The notes under the pieces are model-generated. The model ran no database searches. It had not been told where the DNA came from and worked only from the letters and a program-made list of their open reading frames with translations. The position numbers were made by a program, and so were the translations under genes. From Stichopus chloronotus (taxonomy: Eukaryota; Echinodermata; Holothuroidea; Aspidochirotida; Stichopodidae): a stretch of 64,000 bases of DNA. Location of the stretch: assembly GCA_021234535.1 (NCBI GenBank), contig CM037850.1, forward strand, positions 1,922,001 through 1,986,000, in the 5' to 3' direction. Shown here one piece after another: positions 36,401 through 64,000 of this stretch. Each line of letters starts with the position of its first letter. Positions within the stretch are counted from its first letter, which is position 1.

Positions 36401-37620
36401 ACGTATATTATCATTTTATAATTATAATTTATGTTCATTCAGGCGATACCGCCCTTTAGTGTAGATACACAACGTATACATGCATCGATAAATTTGAAAA
36501 GCAGTCATCTGTTTGATCTTAGAAAGATGTAAAATTTAGTTTTACGCCTGTTAAACGATTAGGTGTGTGTGTCAGGTTATTATAGACCGAGTTTGCAACA
36601 CTTGCAGGGGATGTGGTATGTGATGCTCATATTACTTTACTTAAGCCCGTCGTTTGATCTTCTTTCTTCTTCCCAAGTCTAGGAATAATGTTTTGTTGTG
36701 GGCACTTATGGTTGTTTTACGACTCCTCATGATGAACATAATCTACTCAATCTAGAGAATCACAGGGATTACACTCATTTGGAAGTAAAAGTTCAAATCA
36801 AAATCACAACACCACCAGAATGGATGGATTCCCTAATCGTTTATTTTGGTAATATTATTTCTGTGTCAAAGTAGTCTTCACTTTTTAATTCCTGATCGTA
36901 AATCGATGACACAAGAACGCCGACTCTTTTATTCCTGATCTATACCAATTGTCTACCAGACCACAAAGTGACCTAGGCACACTATATTTACGGTGAATGA
37001 CTGATGAATGGGAAAACAATGATTAGGTTCATCCTTCATACGTGTAGCATCGTTGCTCTTGTTACCATGTTTTTGGAAATCTGCCTGATGAGTAGCTTCC
37101 CGCGCATTGTTGCCAGTGCACCGTATGGTGGTGAGACGTACTGGACATAATTCACATAGCGTTCAAAGTGTTCAGAAACGGACGATAGACCAATCAAATT
37201 GTGAGTATTTCATAGCTATTTTCAGCTCGTATTCTGGATGGTGATTGTTAAGATATCGAGTGATAATGTACCAAGGAACACGTAAGCTTGAGCGTGTACA
37301 TTTATACGTATGTAGCATGTAGATTCAATTTTTGGTTTCTGCAAAGATGCCACCGTATTCCCTACGCGTGAAGGTTCTTGTAGTGGGTATCAGTAATTTA
37401 ATTGACTCGCCCAAAGAGAAATGGAATAAACACATTCCCGCATATTAGATTGGTCCACTATCCATTTTCTACGCCTTGAAAACTAATTATGATCAGCACG
37501 GTAAACCACATTTGTTCTCTCCGCATTCATTGGGATCAAGCATTCAGCAGTAAATGTAAAGAATTGAAGTATATATACGTTAATAGTTGAAAAACTACTT
37601 TCGAAAATCCTCAAACCTAC
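33500..37620. other. Spacer between gene A and gene B, left part
   Basis: Includes the unmapped promoter and 5' UTR of gene A (transcribed leftwards). No TATA box or CpG-rich promoter stood out. A poly-G run of 16 lies at 33847-33862. No exon recognised. Confidence 0.4.
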
Positions 37621-37804
37621 CGAGATAATGAGTTTTCTAATGCAAACTTAAACATAAGCAAATTTCCCTCGATATTGTGCACGTAAGTGCACTGTAATCT
37701 CGCACAAAACGTCTTGGGTCTCCCTTCTTCCGTATTTACTATTGCTACAGAATTGCAGTTCGTGATAATTACATGGGGCGTGACATCATAATCAGGAACA
37801 ATAT
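37621..37804 (-). CDS. Candidate exon: Ig-like fragment between the two genes
   Basis: Minus-strand open segment with acceptor TTTTTTTAAAG (phase 1) and strong donor CG|GTAGGT (phase 2), 184 nt. Encodes DYDVTPHVIITNCNSVAIV then NTEEGRPKTFCARLQC and more. The TP-hydrophobic, N..S..IV and EG....FC pattern resembles the first half of an Ig domain, and Tie has an Ig3 directly after EGF3. Strand, order and acceptor phase fit splicing from the gene B exon 10 donor 7 kb upstream. I could not find a following exon or a gene A counterpart, so this is tentative. Confidence 0.33.
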
Positions 37805-40800
37805 CTTTAAAAAAACAACGTATTGCTTGGTCATTCATACTAAGGCACGTGCTTTTATACCACAACCAACCACAATATGAAAACAAATCTTCCGGGTTAA
37901 TAATGTTTTTGACAACACTATAATTAAATCATCGGCCAGTAGACTAAGTCAGTAGACTACTTTAATCGTTTGTGTGGACACAACTGGATACAGACTGCAA
38001 GTGTCCTCTGGAAAACAAAGGGTACAGATCCACCATTAGTCGCTCCCAATGACTTATCTATCACTTTAAGAGCCACACATTTGCATGCAAGGTGTCAGAG
38101 ATTCCCTATCTGTCATGCGATTGGTAACGGCTTGGCCTATCATGTCATTTGAAAATTTCCGTATGTCAACCATTCAGATGTTGAGTAAGAAGGGGTAAAA
38201 CTTTCGAAAGTGCTTCTGCCCACTCCCCCTTTGAAAACAGACAGTATCATTACTTTAATTTTTTTAGTCTTCAATTAAAAAATAAAAAGCAACCTAATTC
38301 TCTTTCTATTGATCTAATTTTTACATCACCTGTTCTGTAATTGGTGCTCTTCGACATCCAAGTAAAAACAAATTTTGATGATAATTGAAAACATGACGAA
38401 CAAGAGATGATCCCCGTGACTCAATACAGGCCACTTTTCTCGAGATTAAAACATCTCGCTGGTGTAAGTAATCCAATGTTGACCGGAGACAATGATGAAG
38501 CCTAAGCCTACAGCACCTCGCAATGATATATCCCAGGTCAGCAACGCGACAATGCAATAACTAGAAATTTTTCTAATTTTAAATTATGAATTCAACGACT
38601 ACATGCATGGTTCATTGATGAGTCGGCCATTAGCAGTAAATGCGTATGAATGTTTTAGACAGAATCATAAAATGATTTTTGAGAACTTAATCATAAAACG
38701 GGTGTGTTTAATCATAAAACGAGTGTGTTTGAGACCACTGTAGACTAAATGATATAAATTTTTGCACACAAGTTCAAATGGACTTCAAATTATCTTTCTG
38801 AATGGTCCATCTCGTTTCTTAAATACTTTAATTAACGATGGACGCGGTTTGCTTGTTGACAGTCCTCTTTGGTTTCAGTGTTTGAATTTCTCGTAGTCAA
38901 GGGTCTGAAAGAGGTGATCATTTTTTAAACATTTTTACTACTTTACTGTATTGTAAACTGTTGCATTGCAATACATGCCCCATCATAGCAGACTTGAGAT
39001 ACGTTACGTGGGTGTGTTTGCCCCTGGACAGTCAGGTATCGAAAAGTTCAAACTCCGTCAATGCTAGATAAGTGTGAATACGAATTAATTAAAAAATAAA
39101 CATGCCGTTACTCTCATAAATTAAAAAAAAAGAGTGTTTTATGCCTTGAAAGTGTTTTAATTGCTAAGTAAAATCCTTCTTACGTTTTTCGCAATGCCAT
39201 GTTCATCCCAATTATTAAAATTATGGTTTATGATTACACATTCAGTTTACTATCCTAATCAAACATTTTTTTTTTGCCTGTGCATGATGTATTTTTCTAT
39301 TGTATGACTAACTACTCTTTCTTCTATCATGTTTATATTTTTCTACTTTAACCAATACTTTATGATAGTATGATGTCTGTAGGGTTTAAACGGTTAAAAC
39401 CTTATGAGCTAGATTTCAAGAAGGGAAGATTTCAGTGACAAATTTTGCATTTTCCAAGTATTTAACAACATTGAGTAAAGGAAACCAATTACATTTTTTT
39501 TTGTGGAGTCCAAAGGTCATCCTGGTCTACAAAAGTAACACAAGTGAAAACGTTGTAAACACAATACCTCTTGGACAGTGTTCACATTCGGTTTGTTTGT
39601 ATCCTGATAACAAAATATAGCCTTACAATTGTGATTTTGTACATTTCCAAACGTGCATCAAAACTATTCCGAATCATCGAAATTTTGATGCAGTTCAGGG
39701 TTATGTTTCAATGATTTAAATGTATGCTGTATGAAAAATAGTCTTTATTGACGGGTGCCGCTTTCAGATATGCCATATTAACTCTATGGCGCTCTCCGTT
39801 ATCGCTGATTTTCCTGATCTTTGATCTTTGATCTTGATCTTTGATCCTGATCTTGATCTGATCCTGATCTAAAGAGGAACGAATTGTTCCTACACTCGAC
39901 AGACTTTGGAAATGGCCTTGTACTTATCTCGATATTCATTTTCATTTGGTTAAGTTTTTAACTAGCCGGTGACATTAAACAAAATCTGGTGACATATTCT
40001 TTATTTATTGCAGTCAATTTTTGTCCACGAGAAATTCCAGAAAAGTTATTCCTAAAACTTTTACACTCATCGATTGCAGTTGTGTCTATTGCCACAAACG
40101 TCGATGGTGGCATGACAACGTAGAACTCGTTGTGGTACCAATACCTGCTGAAAATGATAGCCACATTGAAGAGAAAAAAAAAAAAAACCATACAATAGTA
40201 TTTTGATAGATGGGGTAAAGCAGTGAGAAAAAGTGATGGTTGTTCCAAATCTGTGAGAGGATTGTAAGAGAGGGTCGGTCCCCACCCCCAAACTTAGAAT
40301 CAATCTAGTGCTAGCGGCTTCTTTGGGGATCCAAGCCTCATAACATGTGTTCAATTGGGATATGAAACATTCCAACTGTGTCAGACTCTGTCAGCCAGCT
40401 ATATCAGACTATCCGACTCTCCTCACTCCTAGACTGAAATATCAGGAATCAAAGAGAATTTCAGATTTATTGAGACTTTTTTCTCAATTACCAGGTAACC
40501 TCACAATGTCAATTCATATAATGCAAATACATAATCCAAATATAGGCCTATCATTTAAATGTTATATGTCGTATGTCTACCATTAAGAAGTTATTGTAAT
40601 CTTAACGAAAAGTTGCTACCTTCTTCTACTGTTTGCCTGATAAAAGGAAACAAAATCGATTCATGGAAAGGAAATGCTGTTATTGCTTTATTTAAGAAAA
40701 TGCTTTTATTGTTAATATTCCCTTAAATATTGTCTGCCCTTCGTACTATGACCAAAGGTTAAGGCCAGCGTGTTCAACGCAGTTGTTTACACAATATTTC

Positions 40801-42739
40801 TTCTTAATATACAAATGTGTGACATGGTTACTGTATTATTCCGTTTAGAGAGATCACAAGAGTGAACGAATTTGTTCTGGGAAAAAATGTTCACGAAAAT
40901 ACTTTCTTCTCTCCTTTGTTTGCAGAGTCAAAGTTGAACTACAAGTCACTTAAACGTAATGTTAAAACTCTAACGATAATGCATGAAGTTTTAAATGTGA
41001 TGTACTTCTGATGCGCTTAGTGTGCACACGTAAGATAGGAAAGTAAATTTTGGGTCATTGTGTATTTTTCTCGGTCCAACTGCTCGTCTGTCATCACAGG
41101 TTTTAGGTAATCCTTTGAATAATTTTGTGAGTGTATGGGCACTGACAAGTGAAGGTTAACTTTCATGCTTTTCTTAATCTTTGATTCTCTTAATCTATCA
41201 TGATAACCATTGACTGTCATTCATTAATTATTGTGATGCATCATTGCATTGCAATGCATCATTTGCATCAATGTGATGTTTCTGACTTTCCCATCCACTG
41301 TCCCGCTTCTCCCAAGATTTGTTACTGTACAAGATCTCTTTCTAACTTACACGGTGTACTTCCGTCATATTCCATATGTTTAAGCTTATTTACATATTAC
41401 ATTTATGTTTTCCTATTGCTATGGTCGTACTCTTTTAATGACGTTGACATGAATTTCATATTTAAGCAAAATTGTGGTAACTGTGTAACACAATTTTAAA
41501 AAAGGGATATGTTGTATATAATAGGTTCATTACAAGCTTTCCTATTTCTGAAGCTGCAAGTAGATGGGTGAATCTCTGCTGTTATGGCTAATTTACCAAC
41601 TTTTCCTTTATTTCCATCCTTCATCTATTTTAGACAAAGAAATGCATAGCCTTTATTAGGTATGGGTGGAGCATAGCTCGATACCTGGAAAGATTTCGCA
41701 ATAACTACAGGTTTAGTTACTTGCAGGTAACAACGGATTTGCATATGCATGGATCCATACTCTGATTGGTTGACTTCATTAGTGGCCCCCTCAATCTCAG
41801 CTATTTACCTTGCCCTCAGATTGCGGAGAAGCACATTGTCTCAACTGGCAATCGTGTAGTTATTCTGTCGACATCTGCTGCCCTCTATATGTTGTCATAT
41901 TACGTAGGCATGTGTCACCGACTGTACCCTGTCGACTCCTTTCAACGATCTTTTGTCATCGTCATGTAACAGTTTTCTCAAGTTTTCAGTCATTACCGTC
42001 AACGTGAGTTATGATCTAATTTGTGTGAGCCAGTCTAATCAACGAATAAATGGAAGTCTGATCATCAAATTCCAATTCTTTTGGTCTGTTGTTCTCGACG
42101 TTTCTCTCTCTTTACGGGGCTATTTGGTGCCTGTGTACAGGTCACGGCCAGGACGTCGGCGGCAGGGGGCAGTCCAAACAAGACTTACCCCAAAACAAAG
42201 CCCCTCTAACACAGCAATATGTCGAAAGTATACGTCACTTTACCGAAATGTTATGTCGTTGTACCGAAAACATACGTCGTTGCATCTGAGAGGTTAGCCA
42301 CTATACTGATAGTGTATGTTCTTGTACTAACAACATCCGTTAGTGTATATAAAATATATGTCGAGACCATAAACAGAAGTGATGATGTGTGTCTAAGGCC
42401 CGTATCTAGGGCAACCATATGCAAATAAGGAATACTTGTAGGTGTGCCGCTATACAGTCGTGTATATTTCGTACACAGACGTATACTTTCGATATAGAAT
42501 TATATTTTCGGTGCAACAACGTAACAAATGATATGATCATCATAAGTTGTGGCCCTTTTGGCGTTCCATGCAGGTTTATTTTCTTGAGATTCCATATGAA
42601 TATGGATTTCAAAACTGGTTCTTTGTTGACCCAAATGGCCTTCGAATATAAGAGGCTTTTGGGGCCAATATGTTACATCACCACACATCCACACATACTG
42701 TACATAACAAGAATTACATCGGTACAAAATTCCTTTTCA
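37805..42739. other. Spacer between genes, middle part
   Basis: A GATCTT-type short tandem repeat lies at about 39814-39870. A 14-bp palindrome TGCATTGCAATGCA lies near 41250. Around 42220-42300 imperfect ~22-bp repeats with TACGTCGTTGTACCGAAA are present. Apart from the weak candidate at 39958-40147, no exon recognised. Confidence 0.4.
39958..40147 (-). CDS. Weak candidate terminal exon
   Basis: Pyrimidine-rich tract then ATTTTCAG acceptor on the minus strand, followed by about 62 open codons including RYWYHNEFYVVMPPSTFVAI and a TAA at 39958. An AATAAA lies inside it. No domain recognised and no counterpart elsewhere in the window. It could be chance. Confidence 0.15.
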
Positions 42740-43700
42740 TTCAGATATTAACGCTTACACAATTTTCACAATTTGACCCCTGCGACCTCGAATAAGGTTT
42801 GACCTTGACCAACTATAATAGGGTTAAACTAAATGTCAAGGACAAGTAAGTGCTTAAGACAGCATGTTTACATGCTATTTAACTGTTGAACTCATCAAAA
42901 CAACAGGATATTTGTTCTAATTGTGGTACACCTACTTAAAAAAAATCTGAGTTCACCCCATCTTTCTCTTCTGGAGATCTCGTATTTATAAGTTTTTTTT
43001 TACAATTTGATACCTGTTTACCTTGAATAATCTTTGACCTATGCCCAAAACAATGGGACATTTTTTTTTCTCAATGGGATAAATCCACATACCGTACATG
43101 GAATCTGTCCAATCTTTCCTTTTGGAAATATCGTGGTTACAAGGTTTTCACAACGTAACCCCTGATGACCTCAAGTGACCTGTGAGCTCTAAGAAACTAG
43201 CATTTTTCTTCTTAATGTGATACAATGATATATTTAAAATGAAATCTGCCCAACGTTTTCTTTCTTGAACTATCACGTTTAAAACTTTTCAGTTTGACTC
43301 CTGTTGGCCTCACATGAACTTCGACGTCCAACAAAAACAGCATAATTCTTGTAATTCATGTGCAACACAAGCATACCAAATATGAGATTTGTCCAAGCAT
43401 TTTTCTTGACATAACATGTTCCCAAAGCTTTTACAATGGAAGTCCTGCGGGCCTCAAATGACCTTTGACCTCCACCAAAAAGAATAGTTTTCTTGTACTT
43501 AATGTGGTATATCCACATACTAAATATGATATCCTCCCTGTCTTTTCTTTTTGACATTACGTATGTATTTAACTCCTCTTCTACATCAAATGAGTTTTAA
43601 AATCTACCAAAAACAATATGCCTCTTTCACTTGTGGTACACCTACACATGACACAAGGCCTCGCTTCCTCTCTTGAGATCACGTGATTACAACAGTTTTC
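42740..43700. repeat. ~140-bp tandem array with GACCTTTGACC-type motifs
   Basis: About six diverged units, marked by TGTGGTACACCTAC-like blocks near 42919, 43074, 43217, 43356, 43500 and 43630 and by CCTC..TGACCTTTGACC-like blocks. At 43459-43471 the sequence is TGACCTTTGACCT, two nuclear-receptor half-sites spaced by one base. Confidence 0.75.
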
Positions 43701-44859
43701 TTTGTTAGATTATCATTATCTTAAAAAAAAAAACACGTCATTCACTAGTAAAAATACCTCTCAGAGTGAAAGAAGTGGTAAGTCTCTATTGCCTTACACA
43801 TTTCTGCAAAATTGTCTTTATTTTTTAGAACAAAAGTTAAGAAAAATTCGTCAGCATAAAAATGTAGTTTATTTTTTTAATGTCAGGTTACAAAAAGTGT
43901 GAAGGGACAAATGTGTTATTTCCCCTTTCCCTTAACAAAAGTGGTGGCCTCCTTTAAATCGACGCCCATGACTTATGGCCTTAAAAATCAAATGGAACCG
44001 TGGTACTGATATATTGTACTCCTTGAAACTGTATTGGTAAAATTTATAGAAGTATACTAGTCGTTTTTTTAAAAAATAAATCAGATATGGTTCTCGTAGA
44101 TCTATATATTGAGGAACTTAACTTGTACTCAAGACTCTTTACTAATATGCAATGTTTTGTATACCCACAATACACACCTGACGTACAGTCAAAGGCTTAA
44201 CATCAGCCCCAAAACATTATGTACAGTTAAGCGCAAATTTGAAGCTTAGGAATATAAAGATTCAGTTAGAATTAGAAGTTAGCCAGGTTATGTGTTTCCA
44301 TCAACAAAGAAAAACTGAGTGATTATTTCCCACCTACATTTAAAACTGTAAAACCATCAAAATCCCTTATACATATACACTTAGACAGGAAAACGCTTTA
44401 AGCTAAGCTAACACGAAATAATAAATGTAAATTTGCTAAGAATTATACAAATAAACGCAAATGCAGAGAGGGGTCAGGAGCGTGGTAAAAAAAAAAATGG
44501 TGCGAGCGTTTGAGGGGTGGTTTTCTAGCCTGAGGAAGACTATAATTTAAGGAAATGGCCACTATAGTTACAGAAAGCTACAAAAGCTACAAGAAAAGCG
44601 TGGTCCAAAATACCTACGAGATCCCTTGAAATATTATTACCCAGCCATTCAAGGTCATTCAATTGTAGGCCTATTGCATAAACACTTACTAGCTTAGGAA
44701 CTTACTAGCAATAGGCGTATCATAAAAAAAAAAAACATAAAAAAGTTAATGATATGCTGAGGAGTTAGCCCTCTCCCATTGGCTACGTCACAAAGACAAC
44801 GATATTTTTAAATAACAACAATTTTCACTATTCTTAGAGCACCACGGAGTGATTAAGAA
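43701..44859. other. Gene B 3' flank
   Basis: From about 44100 it matches the 3' flank of gene A (12850-13589). The left limit of similarity marks the duplication edge. No gene recognised. Confidence 0.5.
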
Positions 44860-60688
<15,829 letters not shown>

Positions 60689-62352
60689 CTGTGAGAGAGT
60701 GGTAAGAAAATGTTTTGATCGACTGTAGTGAGAATAATCATGAATGCAATTTGTTTGAGTAATGCCCAATATTTAATTTCCTAGTAAAAAGTACCATCTT
60801 GGTCTTCCATGATGGACTTCCTGAGGACAGCCTGGTTTCAGCTGGCATCTTCGAGACGTTTCGAGATTCTAACTATTGGGTCATTATATGTTCTGAAAAA
60901 AATTGCATTAGTGACTTTTCAGAAAGTAATTGAACCGGGATATTCTAGCAGATGAATGACCTCTATGCACCCTGATCGCTTGAGAGAGACTGACTTTTAA
61001 TGTACTTATCTAACGACTTGGTCACACTCTGTTCCATGTGTACATGTTTGCTTAGTTCACTGCCTGTGTTATTCTGCGTTCTGAACAGTTACATTCAACG
61101 GTTATCATTCATCCCCTTACGTCAGTTTAGCCTACATTCTGTACATTCGTTGCCGTTTGACATTCCAATGTTTTCGAATATTGTTCTATTGCCGATATAT
61201 ATCATCTCCATTGCTGAACCCTAAGTTACGGTTAACCATCTGACGGATGCTGCCTATCAACAAATATTAACGGATTTGATAGGCAACTTTCCGTACTCAT
61301 CACCAGTCACATTTTACGCCATCCTTGTCTTCAGCCTTATGAAGTTATGCCCGTCACTGTCCTACAGCTACAGTAGCCTAGCCGAATCATTAACTGGAAG
61401 ACTACTGTACATGCCTTATAACTCATGACCGTATGCAGCTTCTTCATTATGGAGGGATGGGGGGCGGGCTCGATTTTATTCCGAGTGGAACATTTTACCC
61501 GGCAGTTCTGATCAACATATTAAGACTCATTATATATGTTGCCAACGTAGGCCTTCTTTCACGGACTACAGGAAATGGTGATAATGATCAAAATGAGGAC
61601 GATTATGATTATGACGATACTGATAATAGTGTTTAAGTTGCTTCATTCTATCGGATTATGGAACACTACAAGGACCTCAAGTGATGCGGACTAGGCCGTC
61701 AATAACGATGGCTACTGCGACCAGAGTGCCTCATTTGTTACATTTATGTCAATGCCATCATCTTTTCCCTCTGTTTTATATACATTTTTCGAATCAGATA
61801 AAATCCAAATTCGAAAATCTGATCAATAATTTGTATCAAAACAAACGAATTTTTCCTGCTATCATTTGAAAGTTTGAGTTAGCATACACAAACTCGAACT
61901 CCTCTATGATGTGCAAGCAATGTGAAGTCCGATTAGAATGTATGGTAACCAATAGAATTATTGTCTTACAGGGCACAACACCAATTTATGATCTACGATT
62001 CACTAGCTTTTACGGAGAGGATGGATTGGGATGAAATATGTTGTTATGTACCATTGCTGTTTGCTGTAGGGTGGAATTTAATTACCAATTATTTGATATT
62101 CATGACGATTAAGAAATTAAGCGATATAAAGTAGTTTGGAAAAACTAAGTGAAATGGAAGTAAAGCGTTCATACTGAGCCTATTAGATATTATAAAAAAA
62201 CAAAGAAATGAAATAATAATGACACTCACTTTACACAAGGAGACAATTGCATAGTAATACTTATAGTCATGACGATACTGCAAAGTAGGCGTTAAGCATC
62301 GAACTTAGTTCTATTAATTTAACATTTTAACAGCACTTTAAGTAGACAATAA
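60689..62352. other. Upstream of gene B exon 2: intron 1 or flank, exon 1 not found
   Basis: I looked for a minus-strand equivalent of the gene A signal-peptide exon and did not see one. The sequence does not resemble the 2.6 kb intron 1 of gene A. A GAT/AAT-rich stretch lies near 61570-61635. Confidence 0.45.
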
Positions 62353-64000
62353 TTATTGCTTGTACATACTTTTAAAACTATTCAAATCTTTGCAATGAAT
62401 CAGTTTGTTATCAAGTGAGTTCTAAAGTTTGGCTGCTGAAGTTGATATACAAAGTTATTTTTTATACTTCTTACATATTTTTTTTTTAAAGTTATTTTTC
62501 AGTTTCCGTTTGTGTGCGTTATAGATGTCATTAAATGCTAGAGCGAAATTATTTTGAAGGTGGGCCGGTAACAAACTATGATATGCTTTAAACATTAAAA
62601 TACCTGTCCTGAAATTTATAATTTGTTGCAGGTTAAGAATTTTTAGACGATTGAAATGTTGCGCCGTGTGGGCTAAATAATTAGTGTTACAAACTATACT
62701 TACTTCTTTTCTTTTACAATAAAAATATTGGAGCTGTAATAGAGATATACGTGATTACCCATACTTCAGCACGATAGTTAAGATACGGGACAAAGATAGC
62801 ACAATATTAGATATAGAATGCCTCATTATGTAATACATGACTTGCCTTGAGCATTATTGAAATACTCTTGGACGGTTTTTGCTATAACTTAACAACATGC
62901 TGTTTCAAGGTCAGATTTCAATCAATGAATACACCTACAATTTTGTAACATACACTCTAGCAATATTCATGCCATCACTGGTAATATTTAAGTCGGTAGG
63001 CATACAGCGTTTGTCAAAAAGCATTTAGCTGGTTCGTTGACGTTGAAAGAAAGCTTATTTACTTCAAACCACCCAGCAAACCATTGTCTAGGTCATCATT
63101 TATAGATTTGGAGAGTGTAGGAATATTATCATGAGAACAGAAAATATTAGTATCGTCAGCAAAAAGAACAAACTAAGTGAATAAAGATGATAAATTGCAA
63201 ATATCATTGATGTAAAGAATAAATAAACTTAGGTTCAAGGATAGATCCTTGATGTACTTCTTGACGGTCAGAACTTGTTATCTTGTACATAATGTTTCCA
63301 CATACGCAGGTAACTATCCAATTTTGAGGTATGCCACACATTCCATAGTGATCTACGTTAAGAAGTAACACATGGTGATCGATTCTGTAGAAAGCTTTAT
63401 TTTTAAATCAATGAATACCTCAATTGTTGTCTGCTTATTGTCTTATGCTGTAGTGATATTTTCTATTATATCTAATAGGGCCATAGACGTAGACCTACCA
63501 GATCTAAACCAAGCTGACTCTCAGAGAAAAGATTGTAATTGAAAATAAAACTTTCAAGTCTTTCATTAAACAACTTTTCAAGTATTTTGTAAAACTGTGG
63601 TAGCAAAGACACTGGCCTGTTATAAGTAAACTGTTCCTTATTACCAGAATTATATATTGGTGTTACTTCTGCAATTTTCTTACTATCAGCTAGGGCAAAT
63701 ATCATCAGAAAACGATTTTGTACTTACAAAAGTATGATACATGACATAATATTCTTCACTTATGTCATATAGATATCATTACAATCACGAGACTTTTTCC
63801 TACGAACATTTCTAACAATATTAAGTATCTATGTAGCTAGTCAGTATTTCTTACTTCTTATTCTTTTTCCCCAAGTAATCATTAATATTGCTAGTTTGCC
63901 TTGGTATCTTTGTAGCTAACTCAGGTCTAGCAATAGTGAAAAAGTTATTAAAACCATCTGCGGGCTCTTTGCCACTGAATTTCCTATAATTGCCGTCAAA
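62353..64000 (-). mobile_element. Degenerate Jockey/CR1-like LINE, cut by the window edge
   Basis: Minus-strand RT motifs in order from the right edge: FNNFFTIARPELATKI, KIAEVTPIYNSGNKEQFT, RPVSLLPQFYKILEKLFNER, then HQGSILEP, LFADDTNIFCSHDN and WFEVNKLSFNVN, then a C-terminal MFKAYHSLLPAHLQNNFALA ... NSLDNKL and a stop near 62353. This order fits RT plus C-terminal tail of a Jockey/CR1-type non-LTR element. Many stops and frameshifts. The 5' part lies beyond 64000. Confidence 0.85.

Overview
This is eukaryotic (metazoan) genomic DNA: short exons with GT..AG introns, AT-rich introns, long microsatellites and decayed LINE, Penelope-like, hAT-like and foldback elements. The protein modules and repeat types suggest a marine deuterostome invertebrate. 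An echinoderm, possibly a sea cucumber, is my best guess but is not proven by anything here.

The only convincing protein-coding content is a pair of tandemly duplicated genes, both on the minus strand. Gene A covers 13590-33499 and gene B covers 44860-60688, with its first exon not found. I could define ten coding exons in A and nine in B. Every internal exon is flanked by phase-1 introns, and most paired exons have identical lengths. In order they encode a signal peptide (A only), two Calx-beta-like modules, an Ig-like module, a second Ig-like module without a strand-F cysteine, and three EGF-like modules. The Ig-Ig-EGF-EGF-EGF block, including a FCYxDPLGCQCARGYWGPKC-like EGF, looks like the N-terminus of the Tie (angiopoietin receptor) ectodomain, here attached behind Calx-beta-like domains. 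Gene A predicts a secreted protein of 651 residues. In both copies the last recognised exon either stops at a TAG or splices from a weak in-phase GTGACT/GTGATT donor. The product is therefore either a soluble Tie-like protein or the N-terminal part of a receptor. No kinase, FN3 or transmembrane exon was recognised in the window, but one Ig-like candidate exon lies at 37621-37804.

Layout: 1-12850 is intergenic with several repeat families (a telomere-like minisatellite, a TG-containing interspersed family, a foldback element, and a 252-bp tandem array with perfect hairpins). 12850-33500 is gene A. 33500-44100 is the spacer between the paralogues, with two candidate exons and a ~140-bp tandem array containing nuclear-receptor-like half-sites. 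44100-60690 is gene B. 60690-64000 holds flanking DNA and a decayed Jockey/CR1-like LINE running off the right edge. Introns of A and B align in places but carry different insertions: a foldback element and a LINE fragment in A; an L1/Tx1-like LINE, a (CAA)78 tract, a Penelope-like element and an hAT-like element in B. These differences post-date the duplication.
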